From Silurus meridionalis (lineage: Eukaryota > Chordata > Actinopteri > Siluriformes > Siluridae), in the NCBI RefSeq assembly GCF_014805685.1, contig NC_060892.1, positions 22,043,400 to 22,107,399 of the forward strand: DNA of 64,000 nt, given 5' to 3'. The notes below the pieces were generated by a model. That model worked only from the letters and a program-made list of their open reading frames with translations, did not search any database and had not been told where the DNA came from. Both the position numbers and the translations under genes were made by a program. Below, in pieces: positions 1 to 11,986 of this stretch (within the stretch, counting starts at the first letter, position 1; each line of letters starts with the position of its first letter).

Positions 1-40
<40 letters not shown>

Positions 41-94
41 TATATAGTTTATATATATATATATTTTTATATAGTTTATATTTTTATTTATGGG
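1..94. repeat. AT-rich microsatellite
   Basis: A (TA)n tract fills about the first 36 bases and is followed by imperfect AT-rich copies up to a tRNA-like sequence. It is simple-sequence DNA and no function is visible. Confidence 0.9.
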
Positions 95-310
95 TCCCTG
101 GTGATCTAGTGGTTAGGATGCGGCGCTCTCACCGCTGCAGCCCGGTTTCGAGTTTTTCTTTATCTACCTTCTCTTTTTCTTGGTTTATCTTCCCTCATTT
201 TATTCCCTAATGCTGGACCGTCGTTAAAAGCATTTCACTGCATGTCGTACTCTGTATGTATGTGTATGTGACAAATCAAATTCGATTTGAATTGAATTTG
301 ATTTGATCTG
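95..310 (+). mobile_element. tRNA-Glu-derived SINE (probable)
   Basis: Positions 95-151 match the 5' three quarters of a vertebrate tRNA-Glu, including TCCCTGGTGATCTAGTGG (A-box side), the CTC anticodon stem-loop and a CCCGGTTTCGA B-box region. The acceptor 3' strand is missing and a pyrimidine-rich body follows. The body ends near 310 in a GATTTGA-type repeated tail preceded by GTATGTGACAAATCAAATT, which resembles the tails of fish L2-type LINEs. A tRNA head plus a LINE-like tail is SINE architecture. A decayed tRNA pseudogene beside an unrelated LINE tail is the alternative. Confidence 0.6.
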
Positions 311-2060
311 AATGTGCTCTTCTGTCTTTTTGAAAAGCACAGTCTACCACCCGCCACCCCCTCTGATCTTCCCTTCACACATTCACCTACCCCCCCGTAA
401 CACCTCTTCCTGCCTCCCTCCCCATTCAACCTGCGCTTAAGGTATGTGTAGAGGATATGAAACGAGTCTTCAGAAGACAGACGACTAGGAAAGCTTCTGG
501 CCCAGACGGTGTTTCACCTGCCTGCCTAAAAGTCTGTGCTGACCAACTGGCTCCTATCATCACTCAAATCTTTAACAGATCACTGGAACTGTGTGTAGTT
601 CCCTGTTGCTTCAAACGCTCCATGATCATTCCGGTCCCCAAAAAAACCCAAAATCACCGGTTCCAATGATTACAGACCTGTTGCTTTCACGTCTGTGATC
701 ATGAAGTAATTTAAAAGACTGCTCCTGGCCTACCTGAAGGACATCACTGGACCTCTGCTGGATCCCCTTCAGTTTGCCTACAGAGCAAACGGGTCTGCGG
801 ATGATGCAGTCAACATGGGACTGCAACATCTTGACAGACCTGGGACCTATGCAAGGATCTTGTTTGTAGACTTCAGTTCGGCCTTTAAAACCATCATTCC
901 TGAGCTTTTCTCAACCAAACTGACCCAGATCTCCATGCTCACAACAATCTGTCTGTGGATCAAAAGCTTCCTGACAGACAGGCAGCAGACAGAGAGGCTG
1001 GGCAAACTCACATCCAGGTCTCTCACTATCAGCACTGGTGCTCCCCAGGGTTGCGTTCTCTCCCCACTGCTCTTCTCACTGTACACAAATGACTGCACCT
1101 CTAAAAACCCCTCTGTCAAGCTCCTCAAGTTTGCGGACGACACTGCAGTCATCAGCCTCATCCAGGATGAAGACGAGTCTGCTTACAGACAGGAGGTTAA
1201 AGAGCTGGCTGTCTGGTGCAACCACCACAACCTGGAGCTCAACACGCTCAAAACAGTGGAGATGATTGTAGACTTTAGGAGAAATCCCCCAGCACTCCCC
1301 CAACTCACCATCATGAACAGCACTGTAACAACAGTGGAGTCATTCAAGTTTCTGGGTACCACCATCTCTCTCAGGACCTGAAGTGGGACAATAACATTGA
1401 CTCCATTGCTAAAAAGGCTCAGCAGAGGTTGTACTTCCTTTGCCAACTGAGAAAATTCAACCTGCCACAGGAGCTGCTGAAACAATTCTACTCGGCCATC
1501 ATTGAGTCTGTCCTGTGTAGACCCATATAACTGTCTGGTTTGGTTCAGCTATCAAATCAGACATGAGAGGCTACAGCGGACGGTCTGGACTGCTGAGAGG
1601 ATTATTAGTGCCCCACTGCCCAATCTCCAAGATCTTTACTCATCCAGAGTGTAGAAAAGGGCTAAGAAAATCACTTTGGACCACACACAGCCCACTCTCT
1701 CTTCGAACTGTTGCCTTCTGATCGGCGCTACAGAGCTCCGTCAACCAGAACAACCAGGCACAAAAACAGTTTTTTCCCACAGGCTATACTCAGCATGAAC
1801 AATTAAAATATTCATGACTACACACTGTCCATCATAACTGTCACATTTATACATTTATAAACTGAACACTTGTAAATAACGTGTACATTTATTTAACAAC
1901 TTTTTTAACTCTGTATATATTGCATTATTTAACTGTCTGGTTTACTATTCTGTTTCACTATGTCTGTACTTTTCCTGCACTGGAAGCTCCTGACGCCAAG
2001 TCAAATTCCTTGTGTGTGTAAGCATACTTGTTAATAAAGCTATTTCTGATTCTGATCTTA
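311..2060 (+). mobile_element. L2/CR1-like LINE, 5'-truncated and frameshifted
   Basis: The plus strand encodes reverse transcriptase fragments in changing frames. At 457-669 there is [14 protein letters not shown], typical of the fingers region. At 815-1381 there is FVDFSSAF (motif A), STGAPQGCVLSPLLF (motif B), FADDTAV (catalytic motif C) and LGTTIS. A frame change lies between 665 and 815 and another near 1380; the thumb region continues to about 1790 with stops. The 3' end at 2030-2058 is AATAAAGC followed by TTCTGAT repeats, as in L2-type elements. It is inactive. Clade assignment is from memory of fish L2 proteins. Confidence 0.8.
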
Positions 2061-2219
2061 TTAAATCTGTATTAAACATCCAAGCAGCAATAGTTGACAA
2101 TGTCATTACACATGCAGTTATACAGATTTCACTTCATACAATTATTTATTTTTATTTTGAGTCTATAGAAAAAACCTATACTTTAAAACATGATTAAACT
2201 TCATTTAAAAGCATACACA

Positions 2220-2975
2220 AATCAGTCATAAGATTAAAAGTGCTGATGGGGAGAGTGAATAACATTGATTATCTGGTTATGCTGGCACCTGACAAGAAGT
2301 ATCAAATATGTGTCAGCATGTGAACAGTCAGTTCTGGATTTTGATGAATGCAAGCGGAAAATGAGCATACAAAATATAAGGATATGAGGAACTTTGCTAA
2401 CGGACAAACTGTAAAGGCTAGACAACTAGGTCATACCATTTACAAAACAGCAGGTTTTATGGGGTGTTTCTGGTATGCAGTAAACTATGGGAAGAAGGCA
2501 AGCTAGTGGAGGCAGTGTGATGCGCTGAACAATGGTCTTTTGGGAGGCATGGCAGTCATGTGGATGTTATTTCAACACATTTCAGTGAGCTACACATTGT
2601 TTCAAACCCAGAACACCATTTCATGGCACTTCATTCCCTAATGGCAGTGGCCTATTTCAGCAAGGTCTTTCTCCCTGCCACACTGCAAAAATGTTCAGGA
2701 ATTGAGAAACATGACAGAGTTCAAGGTGCTGACTTGGCCTACAAATTCCCCAGATCTCAATCTGTTTGAGAGAGTTTGGGAAGTTACGGACAAGTCCGGG
2801 GAGGAGTCCCACCTCACAACTTACAGGACTTAGAGGATCTGCTGGTAATGCCTTTGTGCCAAATAGGATTGTTCAGTCCATGCTTCAATGGGTTAGAGCT
2901 GTTTTGGCAGCACAAGGGGAATTACTCAATATTAGCAGGTGACATGTTAACGTTAATCTGTGTATGTACCTTAAA
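2220..2975 (+). mobile_element. Tc1/mariner transposase remnant
   Basis: Translation with frameshifts gives pieces of a Tc1-type transposase, including a stretch like NGSGLFQQ followed by a hydrophilic block and SPDLNLFERVWEV near 2750-2790, which corresponds to the SPDLNPIE catalytic-Glu region. The DNA is colinear with a very common fish Tc1 family but has a large internal deletion near 2490. No open frame exceeds about 70 codons, so it is dead. Confidence 0.7.
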
Positions 2976-5179
2976 TAAACATAAATCTTTTTATATATTA
3001 CACTTTTCAAAGGTAAATAATACTATATGTTGCTAACTGAATTTTTATGAAGGTGCATTTGCTCTGCAATAGACCAGTGTATGCCTACAATACATCAGAG
3101 CCATCAGAGTGTCAGAAAATGAAATATTATGTTATACAATACATCAGAATACTGTATAGACAGCTACTGCATGTTTTAACCCAAGAACCCAAGTCTAGGT
3201 GTTTAGAACAAGGCAAATAAATGTGTGAGAATCTAAGTGACACACAGTGTGTGTATTTTTGTGTATGATCAGGGGACTGAATTGAGTAATGACTGCTGTC
3301 TTCACCTAAAGGCAGTGAGACCACAATCAGTAGTAACACAATTAATTCAGCCACACACACACCTCCCAGCAAACTGCACATGCACACACTTGCAGATATA
3401 CAGCACAATAAAGGACCAGGATGTGTTCCCTCTGCTGAAACAGAGCTGTACTCTATTGTGCTCTATTTTGGTCCCCTAATTTGCAGTGTCCTGGTGACTC
3501 CCTCCCTGCGTGCACAGTCAGCTCGGCTCTGTCTCGATCTGTTGTGTTAGCGATCTGTTGTGTTAGAGTTCTGTATAGTGCCACGGGCATTCTGTAGCTC
3601 ACATTGAGCGATATGCTACTAGTCAGATTTAAACCAATTAAACAACAACGACAACACTTTTATTGTGCAAAATCAGTTTGTTTCGAAAATAGCAGGATAT
3701 CAGGAAAAGAAAGTAAGCATGCATTATACCAGTTTGTTTTATATATTGGTAGCCTATTAAGTGCTAATTGGTTTCGCTCTGGTTTATCTTTCTGATCTCC
3801 CAAAGAGGTAAAGACCATAAATATTTCACTAAGCAAAGGCTTGTGAACAGTTCAGTCAGTAAAAAATAAATTTGTTATATTTCATGTAATATCTTCTATC
3901 TGAGCAATCCTCATGACCCCAACGCCTGGATTAAAGTTAGCAGGACACACCCCTGGACGCAGGCCAAGGCAGGGTGTCAGCAGGCAAGAATCTGGTGACT
4001 GGGTACCTCACATAACCCAGTCAGTCACAGCCGGCAAGGCAACATGGAATCACCTTGTTGTCTTCCATCTGCCAGAGCAAAACAAGGGGCAAGGGGGCAG
4101 ACTAGATGTGATGTGAATAGAACTTTGGAAGCGAAATCTTTTTGGGAATGTGGAATTTCGCATTATAGCAAAGTGCCAGAGTTGGTATGGTAGGACAGAG
4201 AAATTGAGTTTTGATTGGGTGTAGTTTCTCTCCTCCTCAACGCAACTCACATGAGAAAAGCATTCTGGAGAAAGTTGAAGATTAGAAAAAAAATATAATA
4301 CAGATACACTGAACCTGCTACCCTAAAGGAATGCTCTTTTATTCTAAGTGAGGTCAGGAAACTACATTAGTCTGAATTTACATCAAGTCCCAATTGTAGA
4401 AGCAATTGTAAGAAACAGTGGGCAAAAGTAATTGACACTTTTATGGTGCTAATTGTAGATCAAGCTGGTGGACACAAGTAATGAATGAACCAATCAAGCT
4501 AAAAAAAGAACAAGGCCATAAGCAAGCTTTGCTAAGCAATTGTGGGAGAGTGTTGACCTCTACTAAGAAAAATTGTTGAGCAATCGAATGAGGCCTTTAA
4601 GATACTAACAGACATGCCCTCCCATAAGAAGGCCAGTGCCAGAAAGCCTTGAAAACTTCATACTGTGAAAATGGTGCGTGACATTAAGCCTGGACGAATT
4701 GAGGGTTAATATGCTTCATTACTGATACGGTACATTTAGAACTGTTTTTCCTTTTTCTGCTTTTCAGGACAACTGCATGGCCGGGTTTAGCTACTACATT
4801 CAATTTATTATGGAAAAGAATAGTGACTGCTATGCTCACATTCTTTCAATGGTTCCTCCTGAAAAATGCTTTTAGAAGTCAAGGAGAGGAACTTAACACA
4901 GGCAGAAGTGTTAAAGTACTGTAGAGTGTTATTTATCACAGGTGAAAGCGGTGAAACCGCTGTGGTGAGGAGCAGGAGCACATTTTGCAGACAAAGCCCT
5001 TTGTTTACCAGTCAGTCTATGGATATATCCTTTCCTATGATCACAAAATGTAGGAATGTAAGACCACTACAAAACATGTTTCAGACAAATTGAAATTAAT
5101 TTATTGCATTCAAGTAAAATGTTGATGCTAAATACTTACAGGTAAACATATAAGGAATCTCAGTCGCCAACGGCTTGCT
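2976..5179. other. Intronic DNA, no gene seen
   Basis: AT-rich sequence with no exon-like open frame. The block at 3910-4130 is more GC-rich with a 67-codon open frame and may be a fragment of an old transposon, but I cannot name a family. At 4400-4700 the text looks repeat-like without a recognisable protein. The whole stretch should belong to the PRMT3 intron downstream of exon 10. Confidence 0.5.
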
Positions 5180-5300
5180 CATCAGAGACAAACTTACATC
5201 TTATTCATTTTTTCTCCACAATATCTGTGTATAGCTGCTTTGAGACAATGTTTATTGTTAAAAGTGCTGTACAAATAAAAATGAATTTAATTGAGTCTGC
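5180..5300 (+). repeat. Dispersed repeat 3' tail (family 1)
   Basis: Contains TATAGCTGCTTTGAGACAAT, ATTGTTAAAAGTGCTGTACA and a terminal AATAAAAATGAATTTAATTG. Related copies occur at 16180-16290 and 47820-47990 in this orientation, and at 26362-26640 and 55014-56010 in the other. The A-rich end looks like the 3' tail of a non-LTR element. From 5301 to 5625 I see nothing further. Confidence 0.65.
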
Positions 5301-5625
5301 TGTACAGAAATAGTTTGTCTCTGATGTGGATGTTGCTCTTAAATCCAGAAGTGTATACAAGGTACATAAATGTAGGTGACTATGTGTAAAGTGCCTCTTG
5401 CTGCTGCTTGTGTGCACATAGTCAATATAGGTATAAACAACCTTGTACTCTGACAGGACAATAGTTCAGGAAAGATTCTGAACCGCATGCCACAGTCATT
5501 GTCTCATTTTTATTTAAACAGCGATTATACATGAAGGTAATGCCACAATCCAGACAAGCACCAGGATGATGGATCACATCACTCTGGTCCCTAAAGCTAT
5601 CATGGGCTAACTTGGCTTTTACACT

Positions 5626-6930
5626 CTACAAATTGTAAATAAAAAAGGTATGCAATAATTTACAAATCTTATAAACTTATATTTTATTCACAATAGAATA
5701 TAAATAATATATCAAATTTTGAAAGTGAGAAATTTTGAAATGTCATGCAAAATATTGGCTCATTTTGGATTTCATGAGAGCTACACATTCCAAAACATTT
5801 GGGACAGGTAGCAATAAGAGGCCGAAAAAATTAAAAATTTAAAGTTATCATCATCTACAGTGCATATCATCATCCAAAGATTCAGGGAACAATCTCTGTG
5901 CGTAAGGGTCAAGGCCTTGCCTTGTGCATCACATACAGGAATGCTACTGTAATGGAAATCACAACATAGGCTAAGGAATACTTTCAGAAAACATTGTCGG
6001 TAAACACAATCCACCGTGCCATTCGCCTTGCCAGCTAAAACTCTATAGGTCAAAAAAGAAGCCATATCTAAACATGATCCAGAAGCGCAGGCGTTTTCTC
6101 TGGGCCAAGGCTCATATAAAATGGACTGTGGCAAAGTGGAAAACTGTTCTGTGGTCAGACGAATCAAAATTTGAAGTTCTTTTTGGAAAACTGGGACGCC
6201 ATGTCATCCGGACTAAAGAGGACAAGGACAACCCAAGTTGTTATCAGCGCTCAGTTCAGAAGCCTGCATCTCTGATGGTATGGGGTTGCATGAGTGCGCG
6301 TGGCATGGGCAGCTTACACATCTGGAAAGGCATCATCAATGCTGAAAGGTATATCCAAGTTCTAGAACAACATATGCTCCCATCCAGACATCGTCTCTTT
6401 CAGGGAAGACCTTGCATTTTCCAACATGACAATGCCAGACCACATACTGCATCAATTACAACATCATGGCTGCGTAGAAGAAGGATCCAGGTACTGAAAT
6501 GGCCAGCCTGCAGTCCAGATCTTTCACCCATAGAAAACATTTGGCACATCATAAAGAGGAAGATGTGACAAAGAAGACCTAAGACAGTTGAGCAACTAGA
6601 GGCCTGTATTAGACAAGAATGGGACAACATTCCTATTCCTAAGCTTGAGCAACTTGTCTCCTCAGTCCCCAGACATTTGCAGACTGTTATAAAAAGAAGA
6701 GGGATGCCACACAGTGGTAAACATGGCCTTGTCCCAACTTTTTTGAGATGTGTTGATGCCAATCAATTTAAAATTAACTTATTTTCCCCTTATAATTATA
6801 CATTTTCTTAGTTTATACATTTGATATGTCATCTATGTTGTATTCTGAATAAAATACTGAAATTTGAAACTTCCACATCATTGCATTCTGTTTTTATTCT
6901 GTATTAACTTTTTTGGAATCGGGTTTGTAG
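5626..6930 (+). mobile_element. Tc1/mariner element, defective (copy 1)
   Basis: The right end (6900-6930, TTTTTTGGAATCGGGTTTGTAG) matches the terminus of a widespread fish Tc1 family, and the left end near 5626 is a shortened version. An open frame at 6074-6568 encodes the catalytic part: WSDESKFEVLFGK (first Asp), FQHDNARPHTA (second Asp) and SPDLSPIENIW (Glu). The DNA-binding N-terminus is lost through internal deletions. The frame stops at ATG TGA after KRKM; the next codons still encode transposase, so the TGA is probably a CGA codon changed at CpG. It lies in sense orientation relative to the plus strand, antisense to PRMT3. Confidence 0.85.
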
Positions 6931-7051
6931 AATTTGATTAAAAGAAAATGAAGTCTTAGTGTAGGCCATTTGGCCACCTGGGTGCATCTTTCCCAAAGAC
7001 TTCACAAGAACGCAAATCCAAACATTATATTATTATATATTGATTTTTTTT

Positions 7052-7115
7052 TTTACATTTACATTTGCGGCATTTAGCAGACGCCCTTATCCAGAGCAAC
7101 ATACAATAGTGCTCT
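7052..7115 (-). repeat. Non-LTR retrotransposon 3' tail (family 2), solo
   Basis: Reads TTTACATTTGCGGCATTTAG then CAGACGCCCTTATCCAGAGC on the plus strand, the reverse complement of a fish non-LTR 3' end with TAAATG-type tails. Only the terminal ~60 bases are present. A longer copy is at 7978-8326, and both recur in duplication A copy 2 (11057-11120 and 11987-12520). Confidence 0.65.
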
Positions 7116-7744
7116 AAGTCTCTAGCAATAAATAATTGATTTGTTTGGTTAAATGGTTAAATTGTTTATTTTTAAATCAACCAGTCTCAAAGCTTGGTAT
7201 CTTAAGCTTGGTTCTTCTTTGTTTTAGATCTGTGAGACTAATGTAGACTAAAAACTTGTTCCCCTCTATAAGAATTTTGACTTAATACAGTTATCCACTT
7301 ATACAGTAGCTGAGAGCAGCCAAATGGCTTCTGTGGCTTTGAGCAGAGAGTGCGGAGAGTATTTAAAGGAATATTTAAACCTATCTAGCTTTAATGCTTT
7401 AAGCTTAAGACCAGGTTGTAGCCTTAATACTAATATGTACGACTTAGTTAATATTCAATGGCAATATTATCTGTAGTGTTGTTCTTTAACAAGGCCTAAT
7501 AGCTGTAGCTAAGTTAGCTACATACACTAGATTATGAAAAAAAAGTCTGAATTTTGCCTTCAGTATAACAGTATATGTGCAATTAAGATATGCCATAGGT
7601 CGAACATGTAATACTGAGACATGGTTTGGGAAAACATTGCTTGTCTACATAAAGCCCACTGTCTTGCCTGCCTGGGTATAAACTACACTTTGAAATTCAC
7701 TTGAGGTTATCTACAAGATATCCAATAACCAGGATGATCAAAAT

Positions 7745-7766
7745 GAAAAAAAAAAAAAAAAAAAAC
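7745..7766 (+). repeat. Poly-A tract
   Basis: An uninterrupted run of A of about 20 bases, interrupted by a single C in the duplicated copy near 11752-11771. No retrotransposed gene is visible beside it. Confidence 0.7.
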
Positions 7767-7977
7767 TCCTGGCCACCCAGATCTAAAGGTGGGGCAGAAG
7801 TGGGACAGATAAAACTAAATAAAAACAAAAGAAAAAGTCTTTTACATTTGACCTATTTATGTATTTTCATGTGATCTTGGTGTAATAATTGCATGATGTA
7901 TGAATGCCTAATCAATCTAATTCAACAGAGAAGTCAACACTTTGGTATGAAATGCTTTGGGAAAGTAGAAACAAACA

Positions 7978-8326
7978 CTTTTACATTTACATTTACATTT
8001 GCGGCATTTAGCAGACGCCCTTATCCAGAGCGACGTACAAACGTGCTTTAAATCTCTAGTAATGAATAAATCTACACTGGTACGCAAGATTACAAACTCA
8101 ATATAACTATAACTCGAATTCTACAAACTTGGAAAGTGCTAATGTAGGTATTTTAGAAAGAGGTAGGTCTTCAGTCGTCGCTTAAAGATAATCAGGGACT
8201 CTGCTGTACGGACATCTAGGGAAAGTTCATTCCACCAACTCGGTGCCAGAACAGAGAAGAGCCTAGAATTGTACTTACCTCTCATTCTGAGAGAAGGTGG
8301 TTTTTGTCTCAAGATATTGTAATTTC
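7978..8326 (-). mobile_element. Non-LTR retrotransposon 3' fragment (family 2)
   Basis: On the minus strand this reads the end of a reverse transcriptase ORF (WWNELPLDVRTAESLIIFKR, the usual C-terminal tail of L2/CR1-like ORF2) and then a 3' end of GCTCTGGATAAGGGCGTCTG with TAAATG repeats. It is cut at 8326 by the inserted RTE LINE. The undisturbed version is at 11987-12520. Confidence 0.65.
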
Positions 8327-9778
8327 AACCCAGCCATTAGGGAGGCACAAGCCAGTGCATTCTTAGTGCCGGTCCCAAGCCCGGGTAAATGGGGAGGGTT
8401 GCGTTAGGAAGGGCATCCAGCGTAAAACACGTGCCAAATCAAATATGCGGATCACAAATGAGAATTTCATACCGGATCGGTCGAGGCCGGGTTAACAACG
8501 ACCGCCACAGGTATCGTTAGCCGACAGGGTACCGGTGGAAATTGGGCTACTGTTGGCGAAGGAGGAGAAGGAGAGGAGGAAGGCGTCTACAGAGGCGGCA
8601 GGAAAGGAGCAGTGTAGGAGAGTGGAGGTTCGGGTTGGTACTTTAAATGTTGGTACTATGACGGGTAAAGGGAGAGGTAGCTGATATGATGGAGAGGAGA
8701 AAGGTAGATATGTTGTGTGTTCAGGAGACCAAGTGGAAAGGAGTAAGGCCAGGAACATTGGAGGTGGGTTTAAACTGTTTTATCATGGTGTGGATGGAAG
8801 AGAAATGGTGTAGGGGTGATTCTGAAGGAAGAGTACAGTAAGAGTGTAGTGGAGGTGAAGAGAGTTTCTGATAGGGTGATGATCGTGAAGGTGGAAGTTG
8901 AAGGGATGATGATAAATGTCATCAGTGCCTATGCTCCACAAGTTGGCTGTGAGATGGAGGAGAAGGAAAGATTCTGGAGTGAATTAGATGAAGTGGTAGA
9001 TGGTGTACCTAGGAAAGAACGGTTAGTGATTGGGGCGGACTTTAATGGGCATGTGGGTGAAGGGAACAGAGGTGATGAGGAGGTGATGGGTAGGTATGGT
9101 TTTAAGGAGAGGAATGTGGAAGGGCAGATGGTGGTAGATTTTGCTAAAAGGATGGAAATGGCAGTGGTGAACACTTATTTTAAAAGAAGGAGGATCATAG
9201 GGTGGCGTATAAGAGTGGAGGAAGGTGCACACAGGTGGACTATGTGCTATGCAGGAGATGCAACCTGAAGGAGATTGGCGACTGTAAGGTGTTGGCAGGG
9301 GACAGTGTAGCTAGACAGCATAGGATGGTGGTCTGTAGGATGGTTTTGGAGGCGAGGATGAAGAGGAGGAGAGTGAGGACTGAAAGAAGAATAAGATGGT
9401 GGAAACTGAAGGAGGAAGAGTGTAGTGTGAGGTTCAGGGAAGAGGTCAGAGAGGCTCAGTGGTGTTAAGGAGGTGTTGGATGATTGGGCAACTACTGCAG
9501 GAGTGATGAGGAGGCAGCTAGAAAAGTACTTGGTGTGACATCTGGAAATAGAAAGGAAGACAAGGAGACGTGGTGGTGGAATGAGGAAGTGCAGGAGAGC
9601 ATAAGGAGAAAGAGGTTGGCAAAACAGAAGTGGGATAGACAGAGTGATGAGAAAAGTAGGCAGGAGTACAAGGAGATGCGGCAGCAGGTTAAGAGGATGT
9701 GGCGAAAGCCAAGGAAAAGGCATATGAGGAGCTGTATGAGAGGTTGGACACTAAGGAAGGAGAAAAGGATTTGTACCG
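8327..9778 (+). mobile_element. RTE/BovB-like LINE, 5' half only
   Basis: It starts with CCAGCCATTAGGGAGGCACA, the same 5' end as the full copy at 56671. It encodes an apurinic-like endonuclease domain: RVGTLNVGTMTGK near 8630, VQETKWKG near 8730, and an open frame at 8816-9268 with NVISAYAPQVGC and IGADFNGHVGEG. The element is broken off at 9778 before the reverse transcriptase and joined to Tc1 sequence. A LINE missing its 3' end cannot be a simple target-primed insertion, so rearrangement is implied. Confidence 0.85.
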
Positions 9779-9784
9779 ATTGGC

Positions 9785-10935
9785 TCATTTTGGATTTCAT
9801 GAGAGCTACACATTCCAAAACATTTGGGACAGGTAGCAATAAGAGGCCGAAAAAATTAAAAATTTAAAGTTATCATCATCTACAGTGCATATCATCATCC
9901 AAAGATTCAGGGAACAATCTCTGTGCGTAAGGGTCAAGGCCTTGCCTTGTGCATCACATACAGGAATGCTACTGTAATGGAAATCACAACATAGGCTAAG
10001 GAATACTTTCAGAAAACATTGTCGGTAAACACAATCCACCGTGCCATTCGCCTTGCCAGCTAAAACTCTATAGGTCAAAAAAGAAGCCATATCTAAACAT
10101 GATCCAGAAGCGCAGGCGTTTTCTCTGGGCCAAGGCTCATTTAAAATGGACTGTGGCAAAGTGGAAAACTGTTCTGTGGTCAGACGAATCAAAATTTGAA
10201 GTTCTTTTTGGAAAACTGGGACGCCATGTCATCCGGACTAAAGAGGATAAGGACAACCCAAGTTGTTATCAGCGCTCAGTTCAGAAGCCTGCATCTCTGA
10301 TGGTATGGGGTTGCATGAGTGCGTGTGGCATGGGCAGCTTACACATCTGGAAAGGCATCATCAATGCTGAAAGGTATATCCAAGTTCTAGAACAACATAT
10401 GCTCCCATCCAGACATCGTCTCTTTCAGGGAAGACCTTGCATTTTCCAACATGACAATGCCAGACCACATACTGCATCAATTACAACATCATGGCTGCGT
10501 AGAAGAAGGATCCAGGTACTGAAATGGCCAGCCATAGAAAACATTTGGCACATCATAAAGAGGAAGATGTGACAAAGAAGACCTAAGACAGTTGAGCAAC
10601 TAGAGGCCTGTATTAGACAAGAATGGGACAACATTCCTATTCCTAAGCTTGAGCAACTTGTCTCCTCAGTCCCCAGACATTTGCAGACTGTTATAAAAAG
10701 AAGAGGGGATGCCACACAATGGTAAACATGGCCTTGTCCCAACTTTTTTGAGATGTGTTGATGCCAATCAATTTAAAATTAACTTATTTTCCCCTTAAAA
10801 TTATACATTTTCTTAGTTTATACATTTGATATGTCATCTATGTTGTATTCTGAATAAAATACTGAAATTTGAAACTTCCACATCATTGCATTCTGTTTTT
10901 ATTCTGTATTAACTTTTTTGGAATCGGGTTTGTAG
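9785..10935 (+). mobile_element. Tc1/mariner element, defective (copy 2)
   Basis: Second copy of the element at 5626-6930, missing its first ~130 bases because the duplication junction falls inside it. Its open frame at 10099-10572 has an extra in-frame 21-base deletion that removes CSPDLSP just before the catalytic Glu region, leaving WPAIENIW. Everything else is almost identical to copy 1. Confidence 0.85.
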
Positions 10936-11056
10936 AATTTGATTAAAAGAAAATGAAGTCTTAGTGTAGGCCATTTGGCCACCTGGGTGCATCTTTCCCA
11001 AAGACTTCACAAGAACGCAAATCCAAACATTATATTATTATATATTGATTTTTTTT

Positions 11057-11120
11057 TTTACATTTACATTTGCGGCATTTAGCAGACGCCCTTATCCAGA
11101 GCAACATACAATAGTGCTCT
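11057..11120 (-). repeat. Non-LTR 3' tail (family 2), duplicated copy
   Basis: Duplicate of 7052-7115 within duplication A copy 2. It is sequence-identical apart from flanking simple-repeat lengths. Confidence 0.65.
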
Positions 11121-11986
11121 AAGTCTCTAGCAATAAATAATTGATTTGTTTGGTTAAATGGTTAAATTGTTTATTTTTAAATCAACCAGTCTCAAAGCTT
11201 GGTATCTTAAGCTTGGTTCTTCTTTGTTTTAGATCTGTGAGACTAATGTAGACTAAAAACTTGTTCCCCTCTATAAGAATTTTGACTTAATACAGTTATC
11301 CACTTATACAGTAGCTGAGAGCAGCCAAATGGCTTCTGTGGCTTTGAGCAGAGAGTGCGGAGAGTATTTAAAGGAATATTTAAACCTATCTAGCTTTAAC
11401 GCTTTAAGCTTAAGACCAGGTTGTAGCCTTAATACTAATATGTACGACTTAGTTAATATTCAATGGCAATATTATCTGTAGTGTTGTTCTTTAACAAGGC
11501 CTAATAGCTGTAGCTAAGTTAGCTACATACACTAGATTATGAAAAAAAAGTCTGAATTTTGCCTTCAGTATAACAATATGTGCAATTAAGATATGCCATA
11601 GGTCGAACATGTAATACTGAGACATGGTTTGGGAAAACATTGCTTGTCTACATAAAGCCCACTGTCTTGCCTGCCTGGGTATAAACTACACTTTGAAATT
11701 CACTTGAGGTTATCTACAAGATATCCAATAACCAGGATGATCAAAATGAAAAAAAAAACAAAAAAAAAAAAACTCCTGGCCACCCAGATCTAAAGGTGGG
11801 GCAGAAGTGGGACAGATAAAACTAAATAAAAACAAAAGAAAAAGTCTTTTACATTTGACCTATTTATGTATTTTCATGTGATCTTGGTGTAATAATTGCA
11901 TGATGTATGAATGCCTAATCAATCTAATTCAACAGAGAAGTCAACACTTTGGTATGAAATGCTTTGGGAAAGTAGAAACAAACACT

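Larger units (their letters stand above)
5754..9778 (+). repeat. Tandem duplication A, copy 1
   Basis: This 4025-base unit starts inside a Tc1 element and ends inside an RTE LINE. The sequence of 5754-8326 recurs at 9779-12327 with small differences (for example a 21-base deletion in the second Tc1 copy and poly-A length changes). The junction at 9779-9784 shares the six bases ATTGGC with both parental sequences. Copy 1 carries the LINE inserted after 8326, while copy 2 is uninterrupted at the same point. Confidence 0.85.

Noticed and set aside
95..165. Functional tRNA-Glu gene
   Set aside because: The 3' acceptor strand is missing and a non-tRNA body follows, so it cannot fold as a complete tRNA.
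8816..9867. A cellular gene encoding an endonuclease-like (craniofacial development protein 2-like) product
   Set aside because: The same sequence occurs in three other copies as part of RTE LINEs with retrotransposon termini.
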